Source of the DNA: Bacillus methanolicus
GTDB taxonomy: Bacteria; Bacillota; Bacilli; Bacillales; Cytobacillaceae
Assembly: GCF_028888695.1 (NCBI RefSeq)
Contig: NZ_PNFF01000005.1
Location: 1-45,547, forward strand
Length of the DNA stretch: 45,547 nucleotides
Direction of reading: 5' to 3'
Under the pieces are notes generated by a model that was not told the origin of the DNA, made no database searches, and worked only from the letters and a program-made list of their open reading frames with translations. Below are positions 15,798 to 24,157 of the stretch, one piece after another (the stretch's first letter is position 1; each line of letters begins with the position of its first letter). The position numbers and the translations under genes were made by a program.

Positions 15798-16964
15798 TCA
15801 AAGACTATTCAGAAACCTCTTGATTCGCTTTATGGCCTCTTGAAGCTGTTCCATCGAAGACGCATACGAACAGCGCACATGGCCCTCGCCGCTTTCACCG
15901 AAAACATTCCCTGGAACAACGGCTACCTTTTCCTTTAGCAATAATTGCTCAGCAAACTGTTCAGATGTTAATCCGGTACTTTCAATGGATGGAAAGGCAT
16001 AAAAGGCGCCTCCCGGGATATGGCATTCCAAGCCGATCTCATTAAGGGATTGAACAAAATAGTTGCGGCGCCTGCGGTAACTCTTCTTCATCTCCTCAAC
16101 ATCATTTCTGCCATTTCTTAAAGCTTCAATCGCCGCATATTGCGCCATCGTTGGTGCACACATCATCGTATATTGATGAATTTTCAGCATTGCAGCCGAT
16201 AATTCTTCAGGAGCGCACACAAATCCAAGCCGCCATCCGGTCATGGCAAAGCCTTTAGAAAAACCTTGGATCAGCAGCGTTCTTTTTCTCATTTCAGGAA
16301 TGGCTGCCATGCTTGTAAATTCTTCATCATACGAAAGTTCAGCATAAATTTCATCAGAGATAATCAATAGATCGTATTTTTCCGCAATCCGGCCAATTTC
16401 TTCCAGATCGCTTCTCGACAGCATTGTACCTGTCGGGTTATTCGGTGAACAAATCATAATTGCCTTCGTTCTGGCAGTGATTGCAGCCTCTATTTGGAAA
16501 GGCATAATCTTAAAGTCGTTATCCTTTAAAGATTGAACATGAATTGGGGTTCCTCCGGCAAGGGTAACGAGCGGTGCATAGGAGACAAAGCTCGGTTCGA
16601 CAACGATCACTTCATCCCCCGGGTTGATAATCGCTCTTAAAGCGATGTCTAATGCCTGGCTCCCCCCGACTGTTACAATAATTTCCGTCTTTGGAGAATA
16701 TTGAACACCAAAAGACTTATACATATATTGGCTAATTTCTTCACGAAGCTCCAGGAGCCCCGCATTGGCTGTGTAAGACGTGTAACCTTGTTCAAGCGAA
16801 AGTATTGCCGCTTCCCTTACTGACCAAGAAGTTACAAAATCCGGCTCTCCTACTCCGAGGGATATGACACCTTCCATTCCGGCAGCCAGATCAAAAAAAC
16901 GGCGGATTCCGGAAGGCTTAAGTTGATCAACTGTTTTTGACAAATATGTTTTCGTTTGTTCCAT
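15798..16964 (-). CDS. alaT: PLP aminotransferase, alanine transaminase AlaT
   Basis: 388 residues. Class I/II aminotransferase with GVGEPDF at 37-43, SPNNPTGTM near 173, the Schiff-base Lys in QGFSKGFAMTGWR near 234, and the C-terminal GEGHVRCSYA Arg that binds substrate carboxylate. It is translationally coupled to the Lrp-family gene upstream (TAATG overlap). This matches the B. subtilis alaR-alaT (yugG-yugH) pair, whose enzyme makes alanine from pyruvate. The assignment rests mainly on gene order. Confidence 0.88.
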   Translation of the reverse strand: MEQTKTYLSKTVDQLKPSGIRRFFDLAAGMEGVISLGVGEPDFVTSWSVREAAILSLEQGYTSYTANAGLLELREEISQYMYKSFGVQYSPKTEIIVTVGGSQALDIALRAIINPGDEVIVVEPSFVSYAPLVTLAGGTPIHVQSLKDNDFKIMPFQIEAAITARTKAIMICSPNNPTGTMLSRSDLEEIGRIAEKYDLLIISDEIYAELSYDEEFTSMAAIPEMRKRTLLIQGFSKGFAMTGWRLGFVCAPEELSAAMLKIHQYTMMCAPTMAQYAAIEALRNGRNDVEEMKKSYRRRRNYFVQSLNEIGLECHIPGGAFYAFPSIESTGLTSEQFAEQLLLKEKVAVVPGNVFGESGEGHVRCSYASSMEQLQEAIKRIKRFLNSL

Positions 16965-17464
16965 TATGGCGACACCACGATTCTTTTATCATCATCTGTC
17001 TGTTCAAAAATCGTTCCATCATGCTTATATTTTTTCAAAATGAAATGAGTTGTTGTGGAAATGACAGAATCCAAAGTCGACAGTTTCTCCGATACAAAAC
17101 GGGCCACTTCATTCATCGAGCGGCCTTCAATAACAACAGAAAGATCATAGGCGCCTGACATCAAATAAACGGACTTTACCTCTTTAAATCGATAAATTCT
17201 CTCGGCAACTTCATCGAAACCAACACCCCGCTTCGGAGTAACCTTCACATCGATCATGGCAGTGACCCCTTCATGACCATCAATTTTTGACCAGTCAATG
17301 ACGGTCGGATAGCTGACAATGACCTTTAAGTCTTCCAATTTTGCAATAATCTTATTTGTTTCTTCGCAGTCAAGACCCGCCATTTTTGATAGATCTTCGA
17401 TCGAAATGCGGGCATTCTTTTCTAAAATTTCGACAATTTCCAGCTCTTTTTCAGATAATTTCAT
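16964..17464 (-). CDS. alaR: Lrp/AsnC-family regulator AlaR
   Basis: 166 residues. N-terminal HTH (residues about 7-55: LEIVEILEKNARISIEDLSK) followed by a RAM/ACT-like ligand domain from about 72, with GAYDLSVVIEGRSMNEVARF. Overlaps alaT by 1 nt. As the first gene of the operon it probably autoregulates and controls alanine synthesis. An extended -10 (TGTTATAAT) lies about 40 nt upstream. Confidence 0.88.
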   Translation of the reverse strand: MKLSEKELEIVEILEKNARISIEDLSKMAGLDCEETNKIIAKLEDLKVIVSYPTVIDWSKIDGHEGVTAMIDVKVTPKRGVGFDEVAERIYRFKEVKSVYLMSGAYDLSVVIEGRSMNEVARFVSEKLSTLDSVISTTTHFILKKYKHDGTIFEQTDDDKRIVVSP

Positions 17465-17646
17465 AGGAAACCCCTCTCATTATTTTCATTGAAATAATTA
17501 CATTATAACAAAAATTCAGTCTAGAAGAGCATTACCTTATGTTTATTTTTTCAAAATAATTTTTGTCTAAGAGTGAAGTTAAAAATAGAGGGGAAAATAA
17601 AGAAGAGTTCCATTTGGAAACATTGTTTGCAGGAGTGAAGGTGAGA

Positions 17647-18474
17647 ATGAATAGATCCGTTTTTAGCGACAGCAGAAACATTAATGGAATTGAAATTTAT
17701 TATGAATATTACCGCAATGAACAATCAAAAGAAACGATCGTATTGCTGCACGGTTTTCTTTCGTCTACTTTCAGTTTTCGCAGACTGATTCCGCTGTTGA
17801 ACGAAGACTTTAATGTGATTTCAATTGATCTTCCCCCTTTCGGAAAAAGCGGAAAATCTTACAATTTTATCTATTCTTATGAAAATATTGCACGAACAGT
17901 TATCACCCTTTTAGAATCACTTGATATTAGGAAAATATCTGTGACAGGCCATTCCATGGGAGGGCAAATTTCCTTAAAAATCGCCTCCCTTCGTCCGGAT
18001 TTAGTACAAAAAGCAGTACTGCTTTGCAGCTCTGCTTACTTAAAACGATCAAAATTGCCGTTGATTTTATCAAGTTATATTCCATATTTTCATTTATATG
18101 TAAAAATGTGGCTCATAAGGTCAGGAGTACGAAATAACTTGCAAAATGTGGTGTATGATCACTCGTTAATTGATGAGGAAATGATGTACGGTTACATGAA
18201 GCCTTTTTTAGAGGAAGATATTTTCAAAGCGTTAGCAAGGATGATCAGAGACAGGGAAGGCGATCTGCATTCAAATACCCTGAAACAAATTGAAACCCCA
18301 TGCTTATTAATTTGGGGAGAGCATGATAAAGTAGTCCCTCTTTCTGTAGGAAAAAGATTGACAAACGAATTGAATAATTCTAAGCTAATTGTCTTAAATA
18401 ATACAGGGCACCTTTTGCCGGAGGAACGGCCGGAAGAAGTGTATCGGCATATTAAAGAATTTATATTTAGTTAA
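17647..18474 (+). CDS. yugF: Alpha/beta hydrolase (YugF-like)
   Basis: 275 residues from the ATG at 17647 (GAAGGTG upstream; a GTG at 17641 is also possible). Alpha/beta-hydrolase fold: VLLHGFLSSTFSFR with the oxyanion HG, nucleophile elbow TGHSMGGQ, acid in WGEHDKVVP, and His in NNTGHLLPEE. So a complete Ser-Asp-His triad is present. Substrate unknown. The open frame extends 28 codons further upstream without a ribosome site, so I did not use it. An R2 repeat starts 19 nt after the stop. Confidence 0.87.
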   Translation: MNRSVFSDSRNINGIEIYYEYYRNEQSKETIVLLHGFLSSTFSFRRLIPLLNEDFNVISIDLPPFGKSGKSYNFIYSYENIARTVITLLESLDIRKISVTGHSMGGQISLKIASLRPDLVQKAVLLCSSAYLKRSKLPLILSSYIPYFHLYVKMWLIRSGVRNNLQNVVYDHSLIDEEMMYGYMKPFLEEDIFKALARMIRDREGDLHSNTLKQIETPCLLIWGEHDKVVPLSVGKRLTNELNNSKLIVLNNTGHLLPEERPEEVYRHIKEFIFS

Positions 18475-18492
18475 AATTTTGGAATATAACTT

Positions 18493-18672
18493 AGAAAAGC
18501 GCAAGCGCCTCGCTCAGGCCCGACAAGCGCTGGAGGGCCTGTCGGTGAAGTCGTTTTTTGACTTCATTGGCAGGCGTGAGGCGACCTCGAGGGCCTAGGC
18601 GCTCCTCGAAAAACTATCGCTTTCCTTCGTGCGATGTATCGCTTCCAAAGCGTTCCCTTGTGGAGCTGGACA
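18493..18672 (+). repeat. R2 element, longest copy
   Basis: Starts GAAAAGCGCAAGCGCC. Contains CCTGTCGGTGAAGTC, a T-rich loop and GACTTCATTGGCAGG, which pair completely if G-U is allowed, nested between AGCGCC...AGGCCC and GGGCCTAGGCGCT. A tail with TTCCAAAGCGTTCC and GGAGCTGGACA extends to about 18672. It may form the 3' end of the yugF transcript. Confidence 0.85.
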
Positions 18673-18714
18673 GTTTTCAAAGTCCAGAAATATATACTTT
18701 CTTATACTTTTAAA

Positions 18715-18796
18715 AAAGGGTTGACTCCCTCCAACAATGATTAGAATGATTTTTTTAATGTTTGTCTTTAAGTTTATTGGTGGAGTCTAACCCTTT
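18715..18796 (-). repeat. R3 MITE-like hairpin, copy 2, probable terC terminator
   Basis: Inverted ends AAAGGGTTGACTCC and GGAGTCTAACCCTTT. Read on the minus strand it lies just behind terC and ends CAACCCTTTTTT, so it can act as that gene's terminator. The interior is diverged from the other copies. Confidence 0.6.
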
Positions 18797-18819
18797 GTTT
18801 TAAATCAGCCTCTTTTTGA

Positions 18820-19623
18820 TTATGATACTTTTGATTCTTTTTCCCCTTCAATGGACGGCTTTTCTTTTGAAAACAACCACCCGCAAACAGCAATTAAGAT
18901 TAAAACGACATAGAACGTAATTTTCCATTCATGCGATGTCGCAAAACTTTCCGGCAGCACACTAAGTGCAGGATGCGACAACGTATAAACGGCAAGCTTA
19001 ACGCCCACCCATCCGACAATAATAAACGCAGCAATTTCCAAACCGGGGCGCTTTTGCAGCAAATTAACGAAGACATTTGCCGCGAACCTTATTATGATTA
19101 AACCGATCATTCCTCCTGCAAAGACGACAAGGAATTTTCCACCGTCCAATCCTCCGATGCTCGGCAGTGGAGTGTTTGGCAGAGTTACGGCAAGAGCAAC
19201 CGCAGCTAATATGGAATCAACTGCAAATGCGATGTCAGCTAATTCTACCTTAAAAACAGTCATCCAAAAACCTGAACCTTTTTTAACTTCTTTTTGATCT
19301 TCCTGGTTGGTTTTCCCCTTAACAAACTTTCGAAAGATATGATTAATCGACATAAATAATAAATAAATTGCACCGATTGCCTGAACCTGCCATACATCAA
19401 CAAGATACGATATCGCAAATAGTGATGCGAAACGGAATACGAACGCCCCTGCAAGCCCATAGAATAACGCTTTTTTCCGATCCTCTTCCGGCAAATGCTT
19501 TACCATAATTGCCAGCACCAATGCATTATCGGCTGCCAAAAGCCCTTCTAGTGCAACAAGCACAATTAAAACCCAACCATACTCCATTAAAAGTGATAAA
19601 TCCAAGTAAAAATCCTCCTCCAT
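18820..19623 (-). CDS. TerC-family membrane protein (Mn2+ exporter type)
   Basis: 267 residues with about seven to eight membrane helices. TerC hallmarks: an acidic residue pair in LEGLLAADNALVLAIM (about 25-40) and VELADIAFAVDSILAA (about 125-140), each providing conserved Asp/Glu in the membrane. TerC proteins of Bacilli (YceF, YkoY) export Mn2+ and aid metalation of secreted proteins. The yybP-ykoY riboswitch upstream supports a manganese role. Confidence 0.9.
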   Translation of the reverse strand: MEEDFYLDLSLLMEYGWVLIVLVALEGLLAADNALVLAIMVKHLPEEDRKKALFYGLAGAFVFRFASLFAISYLVDVWQVQAIGAIYLLFMSINHIFRKFVKGKTNQEDQKEVKKGSGFWMTVFKVELADIAFAVDSILAAVALAVTLPNTPLPSIGGLDGGKFLVVFAGGMIGLIIIRFAANVFVNLLQKRPGLEIAAFIIVGWVGVKLAVYTLSHPALSVLPESFATSHEWKITFYVVLILIAVCGWLFSKEKPSIEGEKESKVS

Positions 19624-19664
19624 AAATCATTATTTTTTAATTTCTTTTTGCCTTTTCAAATAAC

Positions 19665-19822
19665 GTAAAAAGGCCTTTACCTGCATCCGGTAAAGGCCTC
19701 AAAAATATAAAAGACCTTTACCATGAAGTAAAGGTCTTGCCAGCAACATTTCATGTTGCCAATAAAGCCGGAGATACGAATCTCGAAATGACGACTTTAT
19801 TGAACAGCTACTCCCCTTTAAA
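19665..19822 (-). promoter_or_regulatory. yybP-ykoY manganese riboswitch with terminator
   Basis: On the minus strand the leader reads TAAAGGGGAGTAGC (aptamer start, ending near 19820), TCTCCGGCTTTATTGGCAAC, and GGCAAGACCTTTACTT, the conserved elements of this aptamer. P1 pairs TAAAGG with CCTTTA. Hairpin 1 (19711-19738) pairs GACCTTTAC with GTAAAGGTC and shares strand with P1. Hairpin 2 (GGCCTTTACC/GGTAAAGGCC plus T-run, 19665-19700) is the terminator. With Mn2+ bound, P1 would free GGTAAAGG to pair with CCTTTACC of the terminator, giving readthrough into terC. The aptamer is recognised; the switching model is inference from pairing. Confidence 0.85.
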
Positions 19823-19925
19823 AGGAAATATTTATTTAATTTCAATATACAATGAAGTTCCAATAATGTAAAGAATTTTATTTGCACAACTTTCTCAGAA
19901 TCTGATTAAGGCGCTTTCATTTTGT

Positions 19926-20489
19926 TTACTGTTCGCCTTGTTTGTCATCCTGTGCTTTTTTCTGCTCTGTTTGTCCTTTGTCTTTTGAAATTTTTCCACA
20001 TGCCACCCTTGATCCGGAGTCTCCGGCAGGCTGGGTCATTCCATCATCTTTTTCTTCGTGTATAACGATAGACGTTCCCTCCTTCGTAAACAAGGAAGTT
20101 TTTCCATTTTGCAATGTAACTTGTGGAGCCATAATTTCGGCCTTAGCCTTTCCGTCATCTTCAACAATTAAATTTGGAAGGTCTCCGGCATGAGCACCTT
20201 TAGGGTGCAGCAGGCCATGCTGTTTATTATCAGGATTAAAATGATTTCCGGCCGATTGAAAATCAGGCGGGTCACATTTGCCTATTTCATGAATGTGCAT
20301 GGCATGTTCACCCGGCAGCAGTCCTTCAAGATTGACCTCCAGCTTAACCCCTGAAGCCTGTTCCGTTATTTTTATATTTCCAAGCGAATCGCCTACGCTG
20401 TTGAACATTTCAACGTCAACACTTTTAGGGTTTTCCTCTGCACACCCCGCCAAAAGAATCATTGAAATGATCATCCATCCTATTCTCAT
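19926..20489 (-). CDS. sodC: Cu/Zn superoxide dismutase, lipoprotein
   Basis: 187 residues. Lipoprotein signal peptide with lipobox LAGC (Cys16). All metal ligands are present: Cu ligands H65, H67, H83, H144; Zn ligands H83, H91, H100, D103; the disulfide cysteines C72 and C164; and the active-site Arg161. As I recall, B. subtilis YojM lacks a Cu ligand, so this homologue looks catalytically more complete. It would dismutate superoxide at the outer membrane face. The C-terminal tail is Lys/Gln/Asp-rich and low complexity. Confidence 0.92.
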   Translation of the reverse strand: MRIGWMIISMILLAGCAEENPKSVDVEMFNSVGDSLGNIKITEQASGVKLEVNLEGLLPGEHAMHIHEIGKCDPPDFQSAGNHFNPDNKQHGLLHPKGAHAGDLPNLIVEDDGKAKAEIMAPQVTLQNGKTSLFTKEGTSIVIHEEKDDGMTQPAGDSGSRVACGKISKDKGQTEQKKAQDDKQGEQ

Positions 20490-20572
20490 GCGATTTTTCC
20501 TCCATCAAGACAATTTGTCTCTATTCTTGCCTTTTTAATAAATACTTAAACGGATAGACACATGTCTTTTAA

Positions 20573-20763
20573 GAATAAAAAACGTGCATGAGTGTTAAAC
20601 TCCCAACCCTAACATGGAAATAGCTTTCATTTTAATACATAACCAACATAATAAGGCGGTGTGAGCGAAGCCACGCTTTATATATTTACAAAGCTAAACT
20701 TGTAATTTGCTCAAGCAGGTTGGCATTAATAACTTTGTTAGTGCAGCTCCGCCCTTTTTCCGC
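20573..20763 (-). repeat. R1 element, copy B
   Basis: Minus-strand copy starting GCGGAAAAAGGGCGGAGC and ending CTCATGCACGTTTTTTATTC. It begins directly after the T-run of the terminator of the 70-residue protein gene and ends about 84 nt upstream of the sodC start. Conserved blocks are the same as in copy A, including GGCTTCGCTCACACCGCC exactly. Confidence 0.85.
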
Positions 20764-20791
20764 AAAAAAAGAACAGCTTATTTGGCTGTTC
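20764..20791 (-). terminator. Terminator overlapping a stop codon
   Basis: Minus-strand GAACAGC and GCTGTTC pair around a 7-nt loop that contains the TAA stop of the 70-residue gene, followed by seven T. Confidence 0.8.
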
Positions 20792-20990
20792 CATTTTGGT
20801 CATTCTGTTCTAATATTCGTTTTTCCAGTTCTTTGCTTTTTTCTTCTTCCTTCCTGGAATAGATAACGATAAAGCGAAATGTAATAATGCACGCAATAAA
20901 AAAGATCATGAAAGAAATCGCAGCCGGTATATACTCTGACTTGTCTTCCGGGAAGTATAAAAACAAAGATAAAACGTACCATTGAATCAT
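20778..20990 (-). CDS. Small membrane protein, unknown function
   Basis: 70 residues. One or two hydrophobic segments (about 3-14 and 20-43) followed by a charged, coiled-coil-like tail (RKEEEKSKELEKR). AAGGAAG precedes the ATG by about 7 nt. I chose it over an overlapping frame of the same length because it has the ribosome site and membrane profile. Its stop codon lies in the loop of the terminator. Family not recognised. Confidence 0.65.
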   Translation of the reverse strand: MIQWYVLSLFLYFPEDKSEYIPAAISFMIFFIACIITFRFIVIYSRKEEEKSKELEKRILEQNDQNGTAK

Positions 20991-21116
20991 AACGTTTCTT
21001 CCTTTCTGCCATTTTAGCAGTGGTTCAATGAAATATTATACCAATTATTTTTGACTTCACCAACTGTAAAGAGTAAACTCCCAATCATTTTCCCGGCGCG
21101 CGAACTAAATTTTCAA

Positions 21117-21704
21117 CTATTTTAAAACGGTAATTTTATTAATAACAACGTCTTCTTTCGGTTTATCGTGAAGCCCCGTTGGAGTGTTTGCGATTTTATC
21201 CACAACTTCCATACCTTCGATAACCTGTCCAAAAACAGTATGGCGAAAATCAAGCCAAGGCGTTCCGCCATTTTCGTAAGCTTTAATAATTTCCTCCGGG
21301 TAGCCTGCTTGTTCCATTTGGCTCTTCATGCCCGGATCAATGGAGTTGTTTTGAACAATAAAGAATTGGCTTCCGTTCGTATTAGGGCCTGCATTTGCCA
21401 TCGATAATGCTCCGCGGATATTAAATAACCGATCCGAAAATTCATCTTCAAAAGGATGGCCGTAAATACTTTCTCCGCCGGTTCCATTTCCTTTTGGATC
21501 CCCGCCCTGAATCATAAAATCTTTAATGACGCGATGGAAGATCAAGCCGTTATAATAGCCATTTTCACTGTGAGTAATAAAATTTTCTACTGTTTTTGGA
21601 GCATATTCAGGAAAAAGCTTGATTTTAATTGTCCCCATGGAAGTTTCCATTTCCACTAATCTTTCATTTTCCAATACTTCTGTTGTTAACTGAGGATAGA
21701 CCAC
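21117..21704 (-). CDS. Cyclophilin-type peptidyl-prolyl isomerase
   Basis: 195 residues from a GTG at 21704 with a distant AAGGG. The cyclophilin core is intact: [28 protein letters not shown] with the catalytic Arg, [19 protein letters not shown], and [19 protein letters not shown]. The upstream DNA encodes a lipoprotein signal peptide in other frames (see 21705-21849), so the original product was probably a surface lipoprotein foldase and this open frame is its surviving catalytic part. Whether it is now made, and where, is uncertain. Confidence 0.85.
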   Translation of the reverse strand: MVYPQLTTEVLENERLVEMETSMGTIKIKLFPEYAPKTVENFITHSENGYYNGLIFHRVIKDFMIQGGDPKGNGTGGESIYGHPFEDEFSDRLFNIRGALSMANAGPNTNGSQFFIVQNNSIDPGMKSQMEQAGYPEEIIKAYENGGTPWLDFRHTVFGQVIEGMEVVDKIANTPTGLHDKPKEDVVINKITVLK

Positions 21705-21849
21705 TGTTCCATTCCCTTCTTTCTTTTCAGCTTTATTGTTTGAGACTCACTTGTTTGATTTTCAGGAGAACTTGATTCCTTTTAAAACTTGTCTCGCATG
21801 CGGCCAATAATAGCACAACTATAAGCAAATAAGCAACTATACGGATCCT
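21705..21849 (-). pseudogene. Broken lipoprotein leader of the cyclophilin gene
   Basis: Minus-strand codons from 21849 read RIRIVAYLLIVVLLLAAC, a lipoprotein signal with lipobox LAAC (Cys at 21796-21798). After about three more codons the frame shifts at a TTTTAAAAGG run to [15 protein letters not shown], then shifts again in the CAAACAATAAAG region to [10 protein letters not shown], which is in frame with the cyclophilin. A GGAGGG ribosome site lies just upstream, but no ATG/GTG/TTG is in frame where ATATAGG now stands. Either three lesions or sequence errors. Confidence 0.7.
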
Positions 21850-21965
21850 ATATTTCTTCCCTCCAATCTTATCCTAATTTTTATCGAATAATACTCGGAC
21901 AGTTTCCTTTCTTTAACGGGAAACTGTTTGTTAAACTAATCATAAAATGGAAGGAGAGAAAACAG

Positions 21966-22346
21966 ATGAGCGAATTAAAAATTGGTGATAAAGTTACTGC
22001 CATTTATAAAACTGGCAAATATATAGGTGAAATAACTGATATCCGTCCCCGGCATTTTCTAGTTAGAATATTAGCAGTCTTAAAACATCCGATCCAAGGG
22101 GACTTGCATCATCCGAAAGAAGCAGAAGGCGTTTTCTTTCACGAGCGCCGCGCCCTTTCGTTCAGAGAACAGACAAACGTACCAAAGCAAATGGTCAAGC
22201 CATTTGCTGATGAAATACCTGATTATATGGATTCATTAAAAGCAGCTGTCGAAAAAATGAAAGAGGAACTTCTTGCAGACGGATCTGCCTGGGCACAGCG
22301 AAGCTTAAAAAATTTTGAGTCTTTGGAAAAAGATTATTTTAGATAA
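21966..22346 (+). CDS. kapB: Kinase-associated protein KapB
   Basis: 126 residues. N-terminal beta-barrel-like domain (KIGDKVTAIYKTGKYIGEI) followed by an acidic helical C-terminus; this matches the KapB family. In B. subtilis KapB is needed for KinB input into the sporulation phosphorelay. No lipobox is seen here, so a cytosolic location is likely. GGAAGGAGAG precedes the ATG. kapD, its usual neighbour in B. subtilis, does not follow. Confidence 0.88.
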   Translation: MSELKIGDKVTAIYKTGKYIGEITDIRPRHFLVRILAVLKHPIQGDLHHPKEAEGVFFHERRALSFREQTNVPKQMVKPFADEIPDYMDSLKAAVEKMKEELLADGSAWAQRSLKNFESLEKDYFR

Positions 22347-22434
22347 TTGGCTGACAGCTCATAAATCGGATATTGGTACTTCTAGGAAAAGCTGCGGTAC
22401 AGTGCACAGAAACTTTATTGATCACTGTATTTGA

Positions 22435-22490
22435 GGGCGACCGAAGAACAATACAAATGGCTTCGGAAGCCCTGTCCGTTTATTTTTTCT
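22435..22490 (+). terminator. Probable kapB terminator, overlapping the convergent gene
   Basis: GGGC-GA-CCGAAG pairs with CTTCGG-AA-GCCC around a 14-nt loop, followed after six bases by TTTATTTTTT. Confidence 0.5.
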
Positions 22491-22863
22491 TGATTACTGC
22501 AACTGTACACCTCGAGATACAAATAAGCTTTTCCTGTTCATCAACGATTTTAATATCCCAAACCATTGTTGTTCTGCCTCTATGTACAACCTCTCCATGT
22601 GCAGTCACGATTCCTTCTGTTTTCGGGCGCACATGATTGGCGTTAATTTCAAGTCCGGCAACTGCCTCTGTTTCCTTATCCACAAGTTCATAAGCTCCGA
22701 GACTGGCAACTGTTTCCGCCAAAGCAACAGAGGCTCCCCCATGCAATAATCCAAATGGCTGCTTCGTCCGTTCGTCAACAGGCATTGTTGCTGTTACTTT
22801 GCCTTTTTCAAGCGCGGTAATCTCAATTCCTAATGCATTAATCAGAGTATTTTTCATCTCCAC
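22480..22863 (-). CDS. yuxO: Hotdog-fold thioesterase (PaaI/YuxO type)
   Basis: 127 residues from GTG with GAGG 9 nt upstream. Hotdog thioesterase landmarks: PFGLLHGGASVALAETVAS with the HGG and Glu of the 4HBT-II/PaaI subgroup, and VHRGRTTMVWDIKI. B. subtilis YuxO (MenI) is thought to hydrolyse 1,4-dihydroxy-2-naphthoyl-CoA in menaquinone synthesis; assignment here is by similarity of motif and size. Not next to a comA gene, unlike in B. subtilis. Confidence 0.8.
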   Translation of the reverse strand: MEMKNTLINALGIEITALEKGKVTATMPVDERTKQPFGLLHGGASVALAETVASLGAYELVDKETEAVAGLEINANHVRPKTEGIVTAHGEVVHRGRTTMVWDIKIVDEQEKLICISRCTVAVIKKK

Positions 22864-22932
22864 TTCAATTTCCTCCTGTTTTTGGAAAAAATTATCAAAT
22901 TCAGTATAATAACCAACGATTAAAATGTCTCT

Positions 22933-23535
22933 CTAAAAGGACTGCCCATGCATTTTCTGCTTTCTTTTTTTTATTTTTACAATCACAAAAATCGTAAAAG
23001 AAATCGCAACAAGGATTAGCAATTCTTTCCCATAGTGCATGATTGTATCGATATGATCCCCAAATAAATAACCCAATGTGAAAACGATTGACAACCACAG
23101 TAAAGCCCCAATATAGGCAAAAAAAGCAAACGATTTAAATGACAGCCTGCTCGAACCATATATAAATGGAACAAAATTCCGAATTCCCGGAAAAAAATAA
23201 CTGAATAAAAGAGAGTGAGAATGATATTTTTCTATTAGGTGCAAAGAAATAGAAATGGAATGGGCAAACTTCTTCCTTTTTTCTAAAAAGCGAAGCAGCG
23301 GCCTGCCTAAAAAACGCCCCAATGAATAGATCGTCGTTAACGCTACCAAAATTCCCGAATATGTAACCATGAAAGTTAATAATGGATTAAGAATCTTTTT
23401 GGAAGATGCGAAACCGACTGTCATAATAATCACTTCATTCGGGACCGGCATTCCAAATATACCAAGCCAAAGCCAGAAAAAAAGGCCGGCATATCCGCCT
23501 TCTTCAATAATATTTAAAATAAAATCTAGATCCAT
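22933..23535 (-). CDS. DedA-family membrane protein
   Basis: 200 residues with about five hydrophobic segments. DedA/SNARE-associated signature: GIFGMPVPNEVIIMTVGF near 26-43 and a PGIRNFVPFIYGSSRLSF loop near 116-133. DedA proteins are lipid scramblases or flippases of the cytoplasmic membrane. C-terminal tail is strongly basic. Monocistronic. Confidence 0.87.
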   Translation of the reverse strand: MDLDFILNIIEEGGYAGLFFWLWLGIFGMPVPNEVIIMTVGFASSKKILNPLLTFMVTYSGILVALTTIYSLGRFLGRPLLRFLEKRKKFAHSISISLHLIEKYHSHSLLFSYFFPGIRNFVPFIYGSSRLSFKSFAFFAYIGALLWLSIVFTLGYLFGDHIDTIMHYGKELLILVAISFTIFVIVKIKKRKQKMHGQSF

Positions 23536-23716
23536 GCAGTGTTCCTCCCCTTTTTGGCACTGCCAATTTTAAAAAAATTGTTCCTATAATTTCTATGATC
23601 ATTTCCTATTTTCCTTTATTAAAAATCATAATCAGGATCAATTTTTTATAGAGATAGTAATGAATGTGTATAAGTTCGCATGAATATATTGATAAAGGTG
23701 TAATGATAAGAAAAAC

Positions 23717-23753
23717 ATTTAAAAAGCTCTCTGCATTCAGAGAGCTTTTTTCA
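23717..23753. terminator. Terminator behind the Gly/Tyr-rich gene
   Basis: AAAAAGCTCTCTG and CAGAGAGCTTTTTT form a 12-bp stem with a 4-nt loop; symmetrical A/T runs. Confidence 0.85.
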
Positions 23754-23768
23754 TTTATTATATTAACA

Positions 23769-23966
23769 TTAAAATGGATATCCGCCTCCATATCCATAAT
23801 AAGGTGGATAGTAAGGATATGACGGATAGTAGTATGGCCGAGGATAAAAAAGCGCTCCTGCCGCAAGTCCTCCTAAGAGCCCTCCAAGAAACGGCGCTCC
23901 AAAGAACGGTCCTCCAAAGAAAAATCCTCTTCTGCCGGGTCCATACGGAATTCTATAATCATACAT
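23769..23966 (-). CDS. Gly/Pro/Tyr-rich small protein
   Basis: 65 residues from the ATG at 23966 with AAGGAGG 9 nt upstream. Composition is striking: a central GFFFGGPFFGAPFLGGLLGG block, then a C-terminal third built of PYYYP/YPYYPP units. Such proteins occur widely in Bacilli and some are spore-coat or surface proteins; function here is unknown. It has its own terminator. Confidence 0.75.
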   Translation of the reverse strand: MYDYRIPYGPGRRGFFFGGPFFGAPFLGGLLGGLAAGALFYPRPYYYPSYPYYPPYYGYGGGYPF

Positions 23967-24055
23967 CCGGGTAACCTCCTTTTCATTCTGCACTGCCCTA
24001 CATTACTGAATATGCATTTGTACAAATTTTGGATTGGGCAAATGTACAGGATTTA

Positions 24056-24090
24056 TAGAAAAACCCCGAAACACACGTGCTTCGGGGTTG
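24056..24090 (-). terminator. Terminator of pepA
   Basis: Minus-strand AACCCCGAA and TTCGGGGTT with a 10-nt loop, followed by TTTCTAT. Confidence 0.75.
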
Positions 24091-24157
24091 ATTTCATCCT
24101 ATAAAGTTTTAAACTTTGAAAAACGTTCGATTTCCGCCACTTTTTCGTTTCATTGTC

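Noticed and set aside
20800-21012. 70-codon frame overlapping the small membrane protein
   Set aside because: Same strand, shifted frame, no ribosome site, and composition unlike a protein; the other frame has RBS and membrane helices.
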